Source: CAZUMW01 sp964621615 (lineage in GTDB: Bacteria; Desulfobacterota; WTBG01; CAIYCZ01; CAIRTM01). From it: 23,029 bases of DNA. The stretch spans positions 1 to 23,029 of the forward strand of contig CAZUMW010000059.1 of the NCBI GenBank assembly GCA_964621615.1. The letters run 5' to 3'. Position numbers and translations under genes: made by a program. Below the pieces are notes generated by a model. It was given only the letters and a program-made list of their open reading frames with translations, searched no databases and was not told where the DNA came from. Shown piece by piece: positions 5,830 to 13,954 of the stretch; position 1 is the stretch's first letter, and every line of letters starts with the position of its first letter.

Positions 5830-6417
5830 TTACAGGCTTCCCTTTGTGGAGGGGATTGCATCGCTGCGGGTGTCTTTTTGTGTAGCCTGGTCTAATGCTT
5901 TTGCAAATGATTTGAACACCGCCTCGATGATATGATGATAATTCCTTCCGGAGTGCACCCGTATGTGGAGGGTAATGCCGCTGTTGGCCGCAAATGCCTG
6001 AAAAAATTCCTCGACAAGCTCAAGATCGAAATCGCCGACCTTCCCCTTCAGTTCGGGAGCGGTAAACACAAAAAACGGGCGTCCGCTTATATCAAGGCTG
6101 GTCGATGCAAGGGCTTCATCCATCGGCACGGTTGCATCCCCGTATCGGGTGATGCCCGCCTTGTCGCCGAGCGATTCTTTGAGCGCCTGCCCAAGGCAGA
6201 TTCCGATGTCTTCAACCGTGTGGTGAAAATCAACGTCAACATCTCCTTCAGCCGTGATCGACACATCGAACAGCCCGTGCCTGGAAAAGAGCTCGAGCAT
6301 GTGGCTCAGAAACGGAACCGGCGTATTTATGGTATAATCTCCGGTTCCGTCTATACGCAAATCAAGAGATATATTGGTTTCCGATGTTTTTCTGATTTTT
6401 TTAGCATGCCGGTTCAT
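5830..6417 (-). CDS. hisB: Imidazoleglycerol-phosphate dehydratase (HisB)
   Basis: Dehydrates imidazole glycerol phosphate to imidazole acetol phosphate, step six of histidine synthesis. The 195-residue monofunctional form lacks the phosphatase domain of the E. coli bifunctional protein. Manganese-binding motifs are all present: FLSHMLELFSRHG near 37-49, DFHHTVEDIGICLG near 63-76, and HSGRNYHHIIEAVFKSFAKAL near 156-176; the end IPSTKGSL is typical. ATG 6415-6417 is chosen because GGAG lies six bases before it; a GTG one codon earlier is too close. It is first in the leftward his run, and a truncated copy of its beginning lies at 3385-3516. Confidence 0.95.
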   Translation of the reverse strand: MNRHAKKIRKTSETNISLDLRIDGTGDYTINTPVPFLSHMLELFSRHGLFDVSITAEGDVDVDFHHTVEDIGICLGQALKESLGDKAGITRYGDATVPMDEALASTSLDISGRPFFVFTAPELKGKVGDFDLELVEEFFQAFAANSGITLHIRVHSGRNYHHIIEAVFKSFAKALDQATQKDTRSDAIPSTKGSL

Positions 6418-6459
6418 CACGTGCTCCGCAGATTAATTGTTTATTTTATAGATTTTTAT

Positions 6460-6487
6460 TCTATAATACTTATTTAACTTTTTTCAA
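6460..6487 (-). promoter_or_regulatory. Promoter of hisB
   Basis: The minus strand reads TTGAAA (6487-6482), 16 bases, TATAGA (6465-6460), about 35 bases before the hisB start region. The two boxes and their spacing are repeated in the copy at 3466-3493, which supports the call. Confidence 0.6.
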
Positions 6488-6588
6488 GGAAATAAGGATA
6501 TAGTATCTGAGGGAGCATCCATTTTTCAGCAGGGGTGTTCAATAAGGACTAACTATGGAAAACCTGGTATCAGCGGGAAGGATGTTTT

Positions 6589-8601
6589 ATGTATTATATG
6601 AAAGCACATAATATAAGCGTTATCGGGCTGACGGTTTACTGCCTGACCGCAATTATGCTCCCGGCTATTATGGCCGGGCCTGCATGCGCAGATCCGGTAT
6701 CCGAAGCAGTTGTCGCCAATCGGGACTGGTCGACATGGCATGCGGTGAACAGCCCCGGTTTTGGTGACGACGCCAACTCATCGGTGGTTGCAATGACCGG
6801 CTACGGGGGCCGCCTGTACGCAATGACCAGAAACGAGGAGTCGGGCGCTGAGGTGTGGCGCACGGCTGCAGATAATGACACCGCATGGGAGCAGCTTTCT
6901 GTATGGGAGGATCATACCAATGGTCTTTACGGAAACAGGTATATAAACAACCTGTGGGGAGCCATGGCTGTGTTTCGCGGCAGCCTGTACTGCGGATTTT
7001 CATCCGGACTGAAAGGCAGCGTTCTCAAGTCGACGGGCTGTGAGATCTGGCGCTATGACGGTGAGTCGTGGGAGCCGCTTGTGTCTGATATGAAGGATAC
7101 GGAAGCCGAAGGGAGCATTTCGGCCATTTCAGGCTGTGCGGAAGCTGACGGTGACACGACGGCTCAGGTAACTGACAGCACAGCGCAGTGGGAGCCCGAT
7201 ATGTGGGCAGGCGGTGTGCTCAGGATAACCTCCGGGGAGGGCATGTACCGCACATTTGACATTATTTCCAACACCGCCGATACGCTGACGATTCAGCAGA
7301 ATGATATGCAGACCGATGATGCTGACCAGGAGTATACCATTTGCGGGAGCGCTGAATATAAAAACGATTTTCCGCCCTACACCCACACCACAGGCCCGGT
7401 TGCGCCCGGCGACGGCTACGAAATCGGGACCGGTATCGATGAGAGCGGATTCGGCGACCGGTGGAATAAATGCGTTACCGACATGATAGTGTTCAATGAT
7501 ACCCTGTATGTCAGCACGGGCCTGAATTCAGAAAACGGCGCACAGGTGTTTTATACACAGGACGGCAGCACATGGCAGGTTACGCATCCGTCAAACAGCC
7601 TCGGCCTGTTTCATGACGACTATAAGCCGGTTGCCGGAAGCATAACCGATCTGTGTGTGTTTGCAGCAGCAGACAACGCAGGCACATGCCCGTGGCCTGA
7701 ACAGCCCGATGCCGGCGAGCCGGTGCTGTATGCCGGAGGGGCCGGGCTTTCGGGCGAAAAGGGCAATTGTGCCCGGCTTGCACGCTTAAGAGACGACGGG
7801 TGGGAGGTTATCGTCGACAACGGTGTGGACGCAAATGATACGGGGACAAATGAAAACGGCTTCGGGGACTGGGGCAGCATGTTTACCGACAACTTTATGC
7901 CCTGGAGCCTCGCCTCCTTTAATGATATGCTTATTGTCGGCATTCAGTCCCTTGGCGGCGTGCGGATTATGAACACCGCGAGCGCCTGTCCTGCTGACGG
8001 AAGCTGGTTTTATACCGTTGGAGGAGACTCCGTACTGCCGCCGGGATTCACCGGCACCGTGGCGCTGGATGCGGTTTTTATGCAGATCTATGAAACCTCC
8101 GGCATCAATCTTTTTGCTTACAATGGATGGCTGTATGCGGGTGCCGTTGCGCTGTATGAGCCCTCTGTGGGTGCCGGGGAGCGCCGGCTTTTCGGCGCGC
8201 GGATGTGGAAGTCAGCTGACGGGGTACAGTGGCAGCCGGTGACCGACAACGGCCTGGGTGATCAGGATGTGGTGCAGTTTGAAGCGTTTGCCGAATATGA
8301 GGGACACCTGTATGTGTCGGCAAGCAAGGGGTGTCTTGACACGAGCTGCGGGCTCGGCGGCGCCCGCATGTACCGCCTTGCATCGACTGACATTGCAGAC
8401 GATATAGACGGGGACGGCGCTGTTAATAATTGTGACAATTGCCCCGGTCATGCTAACCCGGCGCAGGAAGACAGCGACAGTGACGGTATCGGCGATATCT
8501 GCGATGAGTGTCCGAACCGGTTTGTTAATGATGCCAACGATAACGGCAGGTGCGGCGATATCGGCGATGTTCTGGAGCGGATCAGGCAGCTGAGAAGATA
8601 G
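6589..8601 (+). CDS. Secreted beta-propeller-like protein with thrombospondin type 3 repeats
   Basis: A 670-residue exported protein. A signal peptide is clear: MYYMKAHN, a hydrophobic core to about residue 29, then ACA before D35. The body holds five or six repeats with the pattern GFGD...F-x-x-x-LY-x-G...W-x-x-x-x-D-G-x-x-W, like blades of a propeller. One repeat is interrupted by a separate beta-rich unit near 180-250 (GGVLRITSGEG and NTADTLTIQQND). The C-terminus (about 604-670) has two thrombospondin type 3 calcium loops, DDIDGDGAVNNCDNCPG and EDSDSDGIGDICDECP. After them DANDNGRCGDIGDVLERIRQL looks like half a dockerin or an EF-hand. GGGAAGG seven bases before ATG 6589 supports the start. 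The TPR lipoprotein follows after 16 bases. Ligand and role unknown. Confidence 0.82.
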   Translation: MYYMKAHNISVIGLTVYCLTAIMLPAIMAGPACADPVSEAVVANRDWSTWHAVNSPGFGDDANSSVVAMTGYGGRLYAMTRNEESGAEVWRTAADNDTAWEQLSVWEDHTNGLYGNRYINNLWGAMAVFRGSLYCGFSSGLKGSVLKSTGCEIWRYDGESWEPLVSDMKDTEAEGSISAISGCAEADGDTTAQVTDSTAQWEPDMWAGGVLRITSGEGMYRTFDIISNTADTLTIQQNDMQTDDADQEYTICGSAEYKNDFPPYTHTTGPVAPGDGYEIGTGIDESGFGDRWNKCVTDMIVFNDTLYVSTGLNSENGAQVFYTQDGSTWQVTHPSNSLGLFHDDYKPVAGSITDLCVFAAADNAGTCPWPEQPDAGEPVLYAGGAGLSGEKGNCARLARLRDDGWEVIVDNGVDANDTGTNENGFGDWGSMFTDNFMPWSLASFNDMLIVGIQSLGGVRIMNTASACPADGSWFYTVGGDSVLPPGFTGTVALDAVFMQIYETSGINLFAYNGWLYAGAVALYEPSVGAGERRLFGARMWKSADGVQWQPVTDNGLGDQDVVQFEAFAEYEGHLYVSASKGCLDTSCGLGGARMYRLASTDIADDIDGDGAVNNCDNCPGHANPAQEDSDSDGIGDICDECPNRFVNDANDNGRCGDIGDVLERIRQLRR

Positions 8602-8617
8602 GGGGTGCGTTAAAAAA

Positions 8618-10129
8618 ATGCAGATAAACTTATTGCAGCAAAAAATATACACTATATCCTGTATGCTGATCCTGACAGTATTTTTGCTCTGTACTCTGGG
8701 ATGTGAAAAACTGTTAAACGACAGGCGTGATTACTACTATAAACAAGGTATACAGCTGTATGAATCCGGCGAATATAAAGATGCTCTAGATCAGTTTGAT
8801 AATGCCGTTGCGTTCGATAATAAATTTACCGATGCTAAGTATATGAAAGCAATGTGCTATTTCAAACTGAACAATTATGAAAGCGCCAGGGATCTTTTTA
8901 GAATAGTTTTCAGAGAGCGCCCTGAAATTAAATCCGGGCTTAAACTTGTAGAGTCGTGTTTTAAATCACATAAGTATGGTCAGGCTGCCAGTGAGGCGGA
9001 TGCAATGCTTGAAGATTATTTTCCGAACAGCGATGAGCTGGTTCTGTGGCGTGCACGTTCGGCTTTGGAACTGGGTAGTCTAAAATTTCGCACAATGGTA
9101 TATGATGATCTCAAAGACCGTATAAGAAAGGGTTCATTTTACAAGGGGTTCCATGCAGTTTTTGCACACCTGCTTATTTTTAGAGGGCGGACTGATGAGG
9201 CAGAAAAAATATTAAAGCAAAAGAAAACCGGTGGTTTGGACTGGGTTAAGGCCATGCGGTTTTTAGCCGAATCAGTTAAGGACGATGACATTCAAAAGGC
9301 TATAGAGTTATATAAAGTTATTATCGAAACAGTTGCCGATCCTTTTGACATTCAGCTTGAATATGCCGGGATGCTTCGTGATGCAGGGAAGCAGACAGCC
9401 GAAGAAATGCTGCTTCAAAATATGCTTGAAAAACATCCGGCAAATAAACAGATAGTTGGGCGGCTCTTTGATTTCTACATGTATTATGGCAGATACGATG
9501 CGGCTCAAGAGTTTATCCGGAATGTGCTCGCGGAAAACCCGGACAATTTAGAGCTAAAGGAAAAGCTGATAGACGTGTATATACGAAATAAAGAATATAA
9601 GCAGGCCGCTAAAAAAGCACGGGACTTTTTGCGGCAGGCTGACAATTCCCCTGTGTTTAACAAACGGATTAAAATTATGATGGCGGATATGTATTTCGAA
9701 CAGGGCCGCATTGAAAAGGCGAGGCGGATTGCTGAGGAAATCAAGGCTGATGACCTCAAAAATATCAAAGCGCGTTTTATTTTAAGTAAAATTCATTTAA
9801 GGGAAGGCCGGAACCTTCTTGCTGTTTCCGGTTTCAGACATCTGGCGTTTGAAAACAATCAGCGACCCGATTTTCCCTACTATCTCGGCCTTGCGCTGCT
9901 TGAGAGGGAAAACGAGTCGCTCGCCGTTAATGCATTTCAGGATGCGCTTGATCGGGACCCAAAATACAAACCGGCCCTGATGGACCTGGCCGACATATTT
10001 GTCAGAAAAAAGTATTACGACGAGCTGCGGAAAAGAATAGCAGAATATTTAAAAATAAACCCGGATGATGATGAAGTGCGTGAGCTGCTTGATACAATAA
10101 CCTTTAAGCGGGAGTCGGCAATGGATTAA
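8618..10129 (+). CDS. TPR-repeat lipoprotein
   Basis: A 503-residue protein with an N-terminal hydrophobic stretch (MLILTVFLLCTLGC) whose C29 is a likely lipid attachment site; the -3 residue is T rather than the usual L, so this is probable and not certain. The mature part is almost all tetratricopeptide repeats. YYYKQGIQLYESGEYKDAL near 39-57 is the clearest, with similar helical pairs to the end (EYKQAAKKARDF, YFEQGRIEKARRIA, YYLGLALLERENESLAV). Such proteins act as envelope scaffolds, often in export or assembly of polysaccharides and secreted proteins. It starts 16 bases after the secreted propeller gene and is probably co-transcribed with it. Its end lies 17 bases from the end of the convergent glycosyltransferase. 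Confidence 0.84.
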   Translation: MQINLLQQKIYTISCMLILTVFLLCTLGCEKLLNDRRDYYYKQGIQLYESGEYKDALDQFDNAVAFDNKFTDAKYMKAMCYFKLNNYESARDLFRIVFRERPEIKSGLKLVESCFKSHKYGQAASEADAMLEDYFPNSDELVLWRARSALELGSLKFRTMVYDDLKDRIRKGSFYKGFHAVFAHLLIFRGRTDEAEKILKQKKTGGLDWVKAMRFLAESVKDDDIQKAIELYKVIIETVADPFDIQLEYAGMLRDAGKQTAEEMLLQNMLEKHPANKQIVGRLFDFYMYYGRYDAAQEFIRNVLAENPDNLELKEKLIDVYIRNKEYKQAAKKARDFLRQADNSPVFNKRIKIMMADMYFEQGRIEKARRIAEEIKADDLKNIKARFILSKIHLREGRNLLAVSGFRHLAFENNQRPDFPYYLGLALLERENESLAVNAFQDALDRDPKYKPALMDLADIFVRKKYYDELRKRIAEYLKINPDDDEVRELLDTITFKRESAMD

Positions 10130-10146
10130 CTCCAAGGAAAAAATCG

Positions 10147-10869
10147 TTATTTGATTTTTTTGAATTCGGCTGTTTCGATATACAATGCACCGAGTTCAAA
10201 CAGGGAGCGCAGAGCCATGGAGCCGTTGACCGTAGAGCTGCCTGATGTGCGGGGGTAATGCCGTACGCCAATCTCTTCTACGCTGATATGAGACAGACGG
10301 CATTTTGCGATTATTTCAGCGTTTATAAGCGGCCCTGTTGAGCGGATATTCAATTTATGATACAGACTGGTATTGAGGAGTTTGAATGCACAGTTAACAT
10401 CCTTTATATCAAGAGAGAGCAAGCTGTTCACAATGGCATTATATACCCGGCTCAGCATTTTTCTTGATGAGGGGTCCATTCTATCTATGCGGTATCCCGT
10501 AACCACCTTTTCCCGCTCGTTATCAATAAACGGTAAAAAAGCGTCAAAATCCTTTATGCTGAACTGCCTGTCGCTATCGGTATAAAATAAATACTGACAG
10601 TTCGCTTCACTGAAACCGTCCCTCAATGTTTTGCCGTACCCTTCCAGATGTTTATGATTGACGATTTTTAAAACGGGAAGCTCCCGTGCGATATTGTGAG
10701 CTGTTGCGGCGGTATTATCAGTGCTGCCGTCATTAACGAGTATTATTTCATGCACGATTTTTTTCTGATGGAAATAATCGTGTATCTCCCGGATTAGCGG
10801 CCCGATGTTTTCTGCTTCGTTATGTGCGGGCAGAATGATTGAAACGCTGTTTGATTGCACTGTATCCAT
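10147..10869 (-). CDS. Glycosyltransferase family 2, polyprenyl-phosphate mannose synthase-like
   Basis: A 240-residue GT2 enzyme without membrane segments. It has the nucleotide-sugar fold start SIILPAHNEAENI, the motif LVNDGSTD (46-51) and the metal-binding D-x-D in FYTDSDRQF (D98, D100), with GYRIDRMDP and the VNCAFKLL stretch later. This layout is that of DPM1-type enzymes, which load mannose or a similar sugar on a polyprenyl phosphate at the inner membrane. The exact sugar cannot be read. AGGA five bases before ATG 10867-10869 supports the start. It is last of the leftward cluster with three radical SAM genes, 38 bases after the nearest. Confidence 0.87.
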   Translation of the reverse strand: MDTVQSNSVSIILPAHNEAENIGPLIREIHDYFHQKKIVHEIILVNDGSTDNTAATAHNIARELPVLKIVNHKHLEGYGKTLRDGFSEANCQYLFYTDSDRQFSIKDFDAFLPFIDNEREKVVTGYRIDRMDPSSRKMLSRVYNAIVNSLLSLDIKDVNCAFKLLNTSLYHKLNIRSTGPLINAEIIAKCRLSHISVEEIGVRHYPRTSGSSTVNGSMALRSLFELGALYIETAEFKKIK

Positions 10870-10907
10870 GCGGTTCCTATGTGTGGTGTGCAGGTGAGAA
10901 GATGGTT

Positions 10908-12413
10908 TTAAAAATCGGACCGGAAATTAATCAGCCGCTCCCGGATTTTTGTCTTGAAGGTCGGCAATGCAATTTTAGCTGTCAGTGTTATATTTTTTCT
11001 GAACGCGCTGAACATGAGCCTGAAAAAAGAAAGCGGCTCTGCGAAAATAGCCATAAACGGGTACAAGCTGTTAAACAGTACCCTGCCCGGCCATTTTTCC
11101 CTGTTGCGCACAAAGAAGTCTACCCAGGATGAGGGGATGACCGGTGTCAGGCGAACCAGTTTGTTTAGAAAGGTGCGCCTATAGCCGAAATAATTCTGAA
11201 TATCAGGATCCTTTCCATTGCCGAACCGCTCTTTGTACATCGTGTAGATATCGGTTCCTTTATAGAAGGTAAGCGAGAAAAGCTGCAGCTGAAACGGCTT
11301 GGGCACCTGTTTCAGGACCGTGATTGTCTGTTTTACATCCTCTTCTTTTTCGAAAGGGTTGTCGAGAATAACGTCGTAATAGCCGCTTATTTTGTATTTA
11401 TTGCACAACCGGGTCGCTTCCAGAAATTTCTCATTTGAAACGTTACGCAAAAAAACTTCCCTGTTTGTTTTTTCGCTGCCTGACTGCAGTCCCATAGTTA
11501 CCCATGCAAGGCCGGCATCCTTGAGAACAGCTATTTTTTCTTCGGTAAGATGAAGAGGGGTTGACCGTACAATAAACGGCAGATTGATAAATTTCTTATA
11601 ATCTGCCGCGAATTCACGGTGCCAGTCTGCTGTTTGCGCCAGAAAGCAGTCGTCGTGAATGTTCATAAGAATGATTTCGGGGAAAAGCTCGATTTCCCGC
11701 TTCATTTCAGCCAGAAAATTCTGCGGTGACCTTTTTCGTATTTTTTTGACCCCATAGAGCCTGGTTAAAAAGGAGTTGCAGCAGTAAGCACATGAAAACG
11801 GGCATCCGCGCGAGCTGATAATATTGAAGGCCTTTCCGTCATAGCGGGTATATTTTTTAAACAGCCTGAGATTCAAAGGGGCGATCACTTTGTTGTAGTA
11901 TATATATGAACGCTCCGGCCAGTGTCCCGGGAACGGGAGCTCATCCAGATTTTCTATAAATGGACGAAGGGGATTTTTGGTGATTGTCCCGTTTTCACTG
12001 TAGGCGATATTTTGCAGGTTATGAATATTTTTCCCTGTATCTATGTTCTCTGCGAGGTCAGCCATAGCATCTTCGCTTTCACCGATACAGACATAGTCGG
12101 CATAGGCAAGGCACTCCTCAGGATTGATTGTCGGGTGGATGCCGCCGGCAATAAAGGGCAGCCCGGGGAACTGTTTTTTCAGAGAAGTGCCTAAAAATTG
12201 TGCAAAAGGCGCTTCATAGCTCATATACCCGCATCCGACTGCGTCAGGCCGATGAGCCGCTATGAAGTCATTCAGCGCCGATGCTGCGTGTCTGGAGTGC
12301 CGGGGAAGAAAGATGATGGATGAATCATGTCCCCGGCTGAGCAGGTATGCATGGATGTATTTGATGCCGAAATTTTCCGTTGTCGGCAGAAGAGAAAGAA
12401 ATACTATTTTCAT
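10908..12413 (-). CDS. B12-binding-type radical SAM enzyme 1
   Basis: A 501-residue class B-like radical SAM protein. Residues 1-130 form a Rossmann-like B12-binding-type domain, with GGIHPTINPEECL at 90-102 and DYVCIGESEDA at 106-116 as in BchE-type proteins; the cobalamin-ligating D-x-H-x-x-G is not visible. The iron-sulfur site C-x3-C-x2-C is C204, C208, C211 in SSRGCPFSCAYCCNSF. The C-terminal 100 residues are basic with aromatic stretches that may touch a membrane. Its ATG overlaps the stop of the next gene by ATGA, so the two are coupled. Such enzymes carry out methylations, ring closures or rearrangements on lipids and natural products; the substrate is unknown. Confidence 0.88.
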   Translation of the reverse strand: MKIVFLSLLPTTENFGIKYIHAYLLSRGHDSSIIFLPRHSRHAASALNDFIAAHRPDAVGCGYMSYEAPFAQFLGTSLKKQFPGLPFIAGGIHPTINPEECLAYADYVCIGESEDAMADLAENIDTGKNIHNLQNIAYSENGTITKNPLRPFIENLDELPFPGHWPERSYIYYNKVIAPLNLRLFKKYTRYDGKAFNIISSRGCPFSCAYCCNSFLTRLYGVKKIRKRSPQNFLAEMKREIELFPEIILMNIHDDCFLAQTADWHREFAADYKKFINLPFIVRSTPLHLTEEKIAVLKDAGLAWVTMGLQSGSEKTNREVFLRNVSNEKFLEATRLCNKYKISGYYDVILDNPFEKEEDVKQTITVLKQVPKPFQLQLFSLTFYKGTDIYTMYKERFGNGKDPDIQNYFGYRRTFLNKLVRLTPVIPSSWVDFFVRNREKWPGRVLFNSLYPFMAIFAEPLSFFRLMFSAFRKNITLTAKIALPTFKTKIRERLINFRSDF

Positions 12414-13924
12414 GGACTGTTTCGTCCCCGGAGCGGTTTTTTCAAAAAATGCAGTATCTTTTTTATTGTATATCTGCGGTACCGTCTGACAAATCGTGAA
12501 GCATCGACATCAAACTGTTTGTGTTTGTCCAGGACGCGTGCAAAGCTGTGAGCGAGCATACCCAGGTTCGGCAGGTATCGGTATATTTTTATTTTTATAA
12601 GGAACCTGTTGAGCCGCTTCGGCAGGACCAGAAGAAATACCAGATACGTCTGAATGCGCGCAAACCTTTTTATGTTGAGGGTGCCGCCCTGAATAAAAGA
12701 GCGAGCGTTCATCCCGATATTGATATCTTCTATGTCTTTGTCGGTCAGCATATTATGCTGCTGTGCGATGTCGATGATTTTAGTGCGGGGATAGTACCGG
12801 AGAAAGTAAACGCTCAATCGGTTTGGACGGGTTTCATTATAAAATGAAAGCATGTTCACGATGTCCTGTTCATCCTGCGTGGGAAGTCCCAGCATGTTTT
12901 CACATATTGCCAGAATGTTTTCCTTTTTGAGGCAGGCTATTGCATTTCGTACTTTTTCATTGCTCTCATGCCGGTTTAAAATGCTTTTTTTGAGCTGCTC
13001 GTTTAATGACTGCACCCCCATGATTGCCTGCCAGCAGTTACTTGCCCTGAGAGCGTCCGCCACCTCCTCATCAATAAAGTTAACGTGAATGCAGCAGGTA
13101 AAAGGCACATGTATATGTTCACGGTATCCCTCAAGAAACTGGAAAAGCCATTTACGGTCGCTGATAAATATTTCATCCCAGAAATGCACCGCTTTATAAT
13201 CATACTTTTTCTTGGCATCTATCAGCTCTGCTAAAAGATTTTGCGGGCTTCTGCGGCGAAAGAATTTTCCTTTACCTTTATAGATATAATCCTTGTACAG
13301 CCAGTTATTGCAAAAAGTACATTTATTGACACAGCCCCTGCTGGACAGACAGATGTATCCGTCGCGGATATGCGGCAGTTGCCGGTAGAAGATATCCTTG
13401 TCAGGAAACGGCAGGCTGTCAAGGTCCTCAACAAGCGGGCGGACATCATTTTGAATTATTTCGGTGCCTTTTTTGCTCCAGACGTTCGGGATTGTCCGGC
13501 AGATGCTCTCCTGGGTAATATTGCCGACAAGATCCACAAGCGCCTCTTCTCCTTCACCCATAATCACGTAGTCGGCAGCTGAATACTGCAGGACATACTC
13601 CGGCACTGATGTCGGGTGAACACCTCCAAAGACGATGGGAATATCAAAGTGCTGCTTTATTTTTTTAGAAAGCCGGACTGCCCAGGGAAAATTATCCGAA
13701 ACCACGGAAAATGCAATGAGGCCGGGGCTGTATCTGCGGATGTCTTCAATTATGATATCTGAATAATCAAATATTTTGCTGAGAATGGGGTACTTGAGGA
13801 ATGTGTCGTCAAACAGCTGTGGGTCAAAGCACAGGTATGTGTTGTGACCGGCAGCTTTTAATGAAGCAGATAAGTATTCAATAGCCAGTGTTTCGCATGC
13901 CGAAGAAACAAATACCACATTCAT
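12410..13924 (-). CDS. B12-binding-type radical SAM enzyme 2
   Basis: A 504-residue relative of its neighbours. The N-terminal domain ends with FGGVHPTSVPEYVLQY near 99-114 and DYVIMGEGEEALVDL near 118-132. The cluster cysteines are C198, C202, C205 in SSRGCVNKCTFCNNW, followed by a radical SAM barrel (HFWDEIFISDRKW, then MGVQSLNEQLKKSILNR). No D-x-H-x-x-G is seen. The tail is rich in Lys and Arg, including KKPLRGR. It overlaps enzyme 1 by four bases and follows enzyme 3 by 30 bases. Clear sequence divergence from enzymes 1 and 3 suggests a different step and not a recent duplicate. Confidence 0.88.
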   Translation of the reverse strand: MNVVFVSSACETLAIEYLSASLKAAGHNTYLCFDPQLFDDTFLKYPILSKIFDYSDIIIEDIRRYSPGLIAFSVVSDNFPWAVRLSKKIKQHFDIPIVFGGVHPTSVPEYVLQYSAADYVIMGEGEEALVDLVGNITQESICRTIPNVWSKKGTEIIQNDVRPLVEDLDSLPFPDKDIFYRQLPHIRDGYICLSSRGCVNKCTFCNNWLYKDYIYKGKGKFFRRRSPQNLLAELIDAKKKYDYKAVHFWDEIFISDRKWLFQFLEGYREHIHVPFTCCIHVNFIDEEVADALRASNCWQAIMGVQSLNEQLKKSILNRHESNEKVRNAIACLKKENILAICENMLGLPTQDEQDIVNMLSFYNETRPNRLSVYFLRYYPRTKIIDIAQQHNMLTDKDIEDINIGMNARSFIQGGTLNIKRFARIQTYLVFLLVLPKRLNRFLIKIKIYRYLPNLGMLAHSFARVLDKHKQFDVDASRFVRRYRRYTIKKILHFLKKPLRGRNSP

Positions 13925-13954
13925 AATGACAGGATAACCATTTGAAAAAAATTA

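Noticed and set aside
5814..5860. Repeat-derived end of hisB
   Set aside because: The C- and G-rich run looks like the DUF559 repeats, but IPSTKGSL is the conserved end of HisB, so it is ordinary coding sequence.
5932..6477. 181-codon open frame on the plus strand
   Set aside because: It lies opposite hisB, which has all its catalytic motifs; the antisense frame has no recognisable protein pattern.
8212..8652. 146-codon minus-strand frame and other frames across 6668-8652
   Set aside because: They are shadows of the secreted propeller gene, whose signal peptide and calcium loops fix the reading frame.
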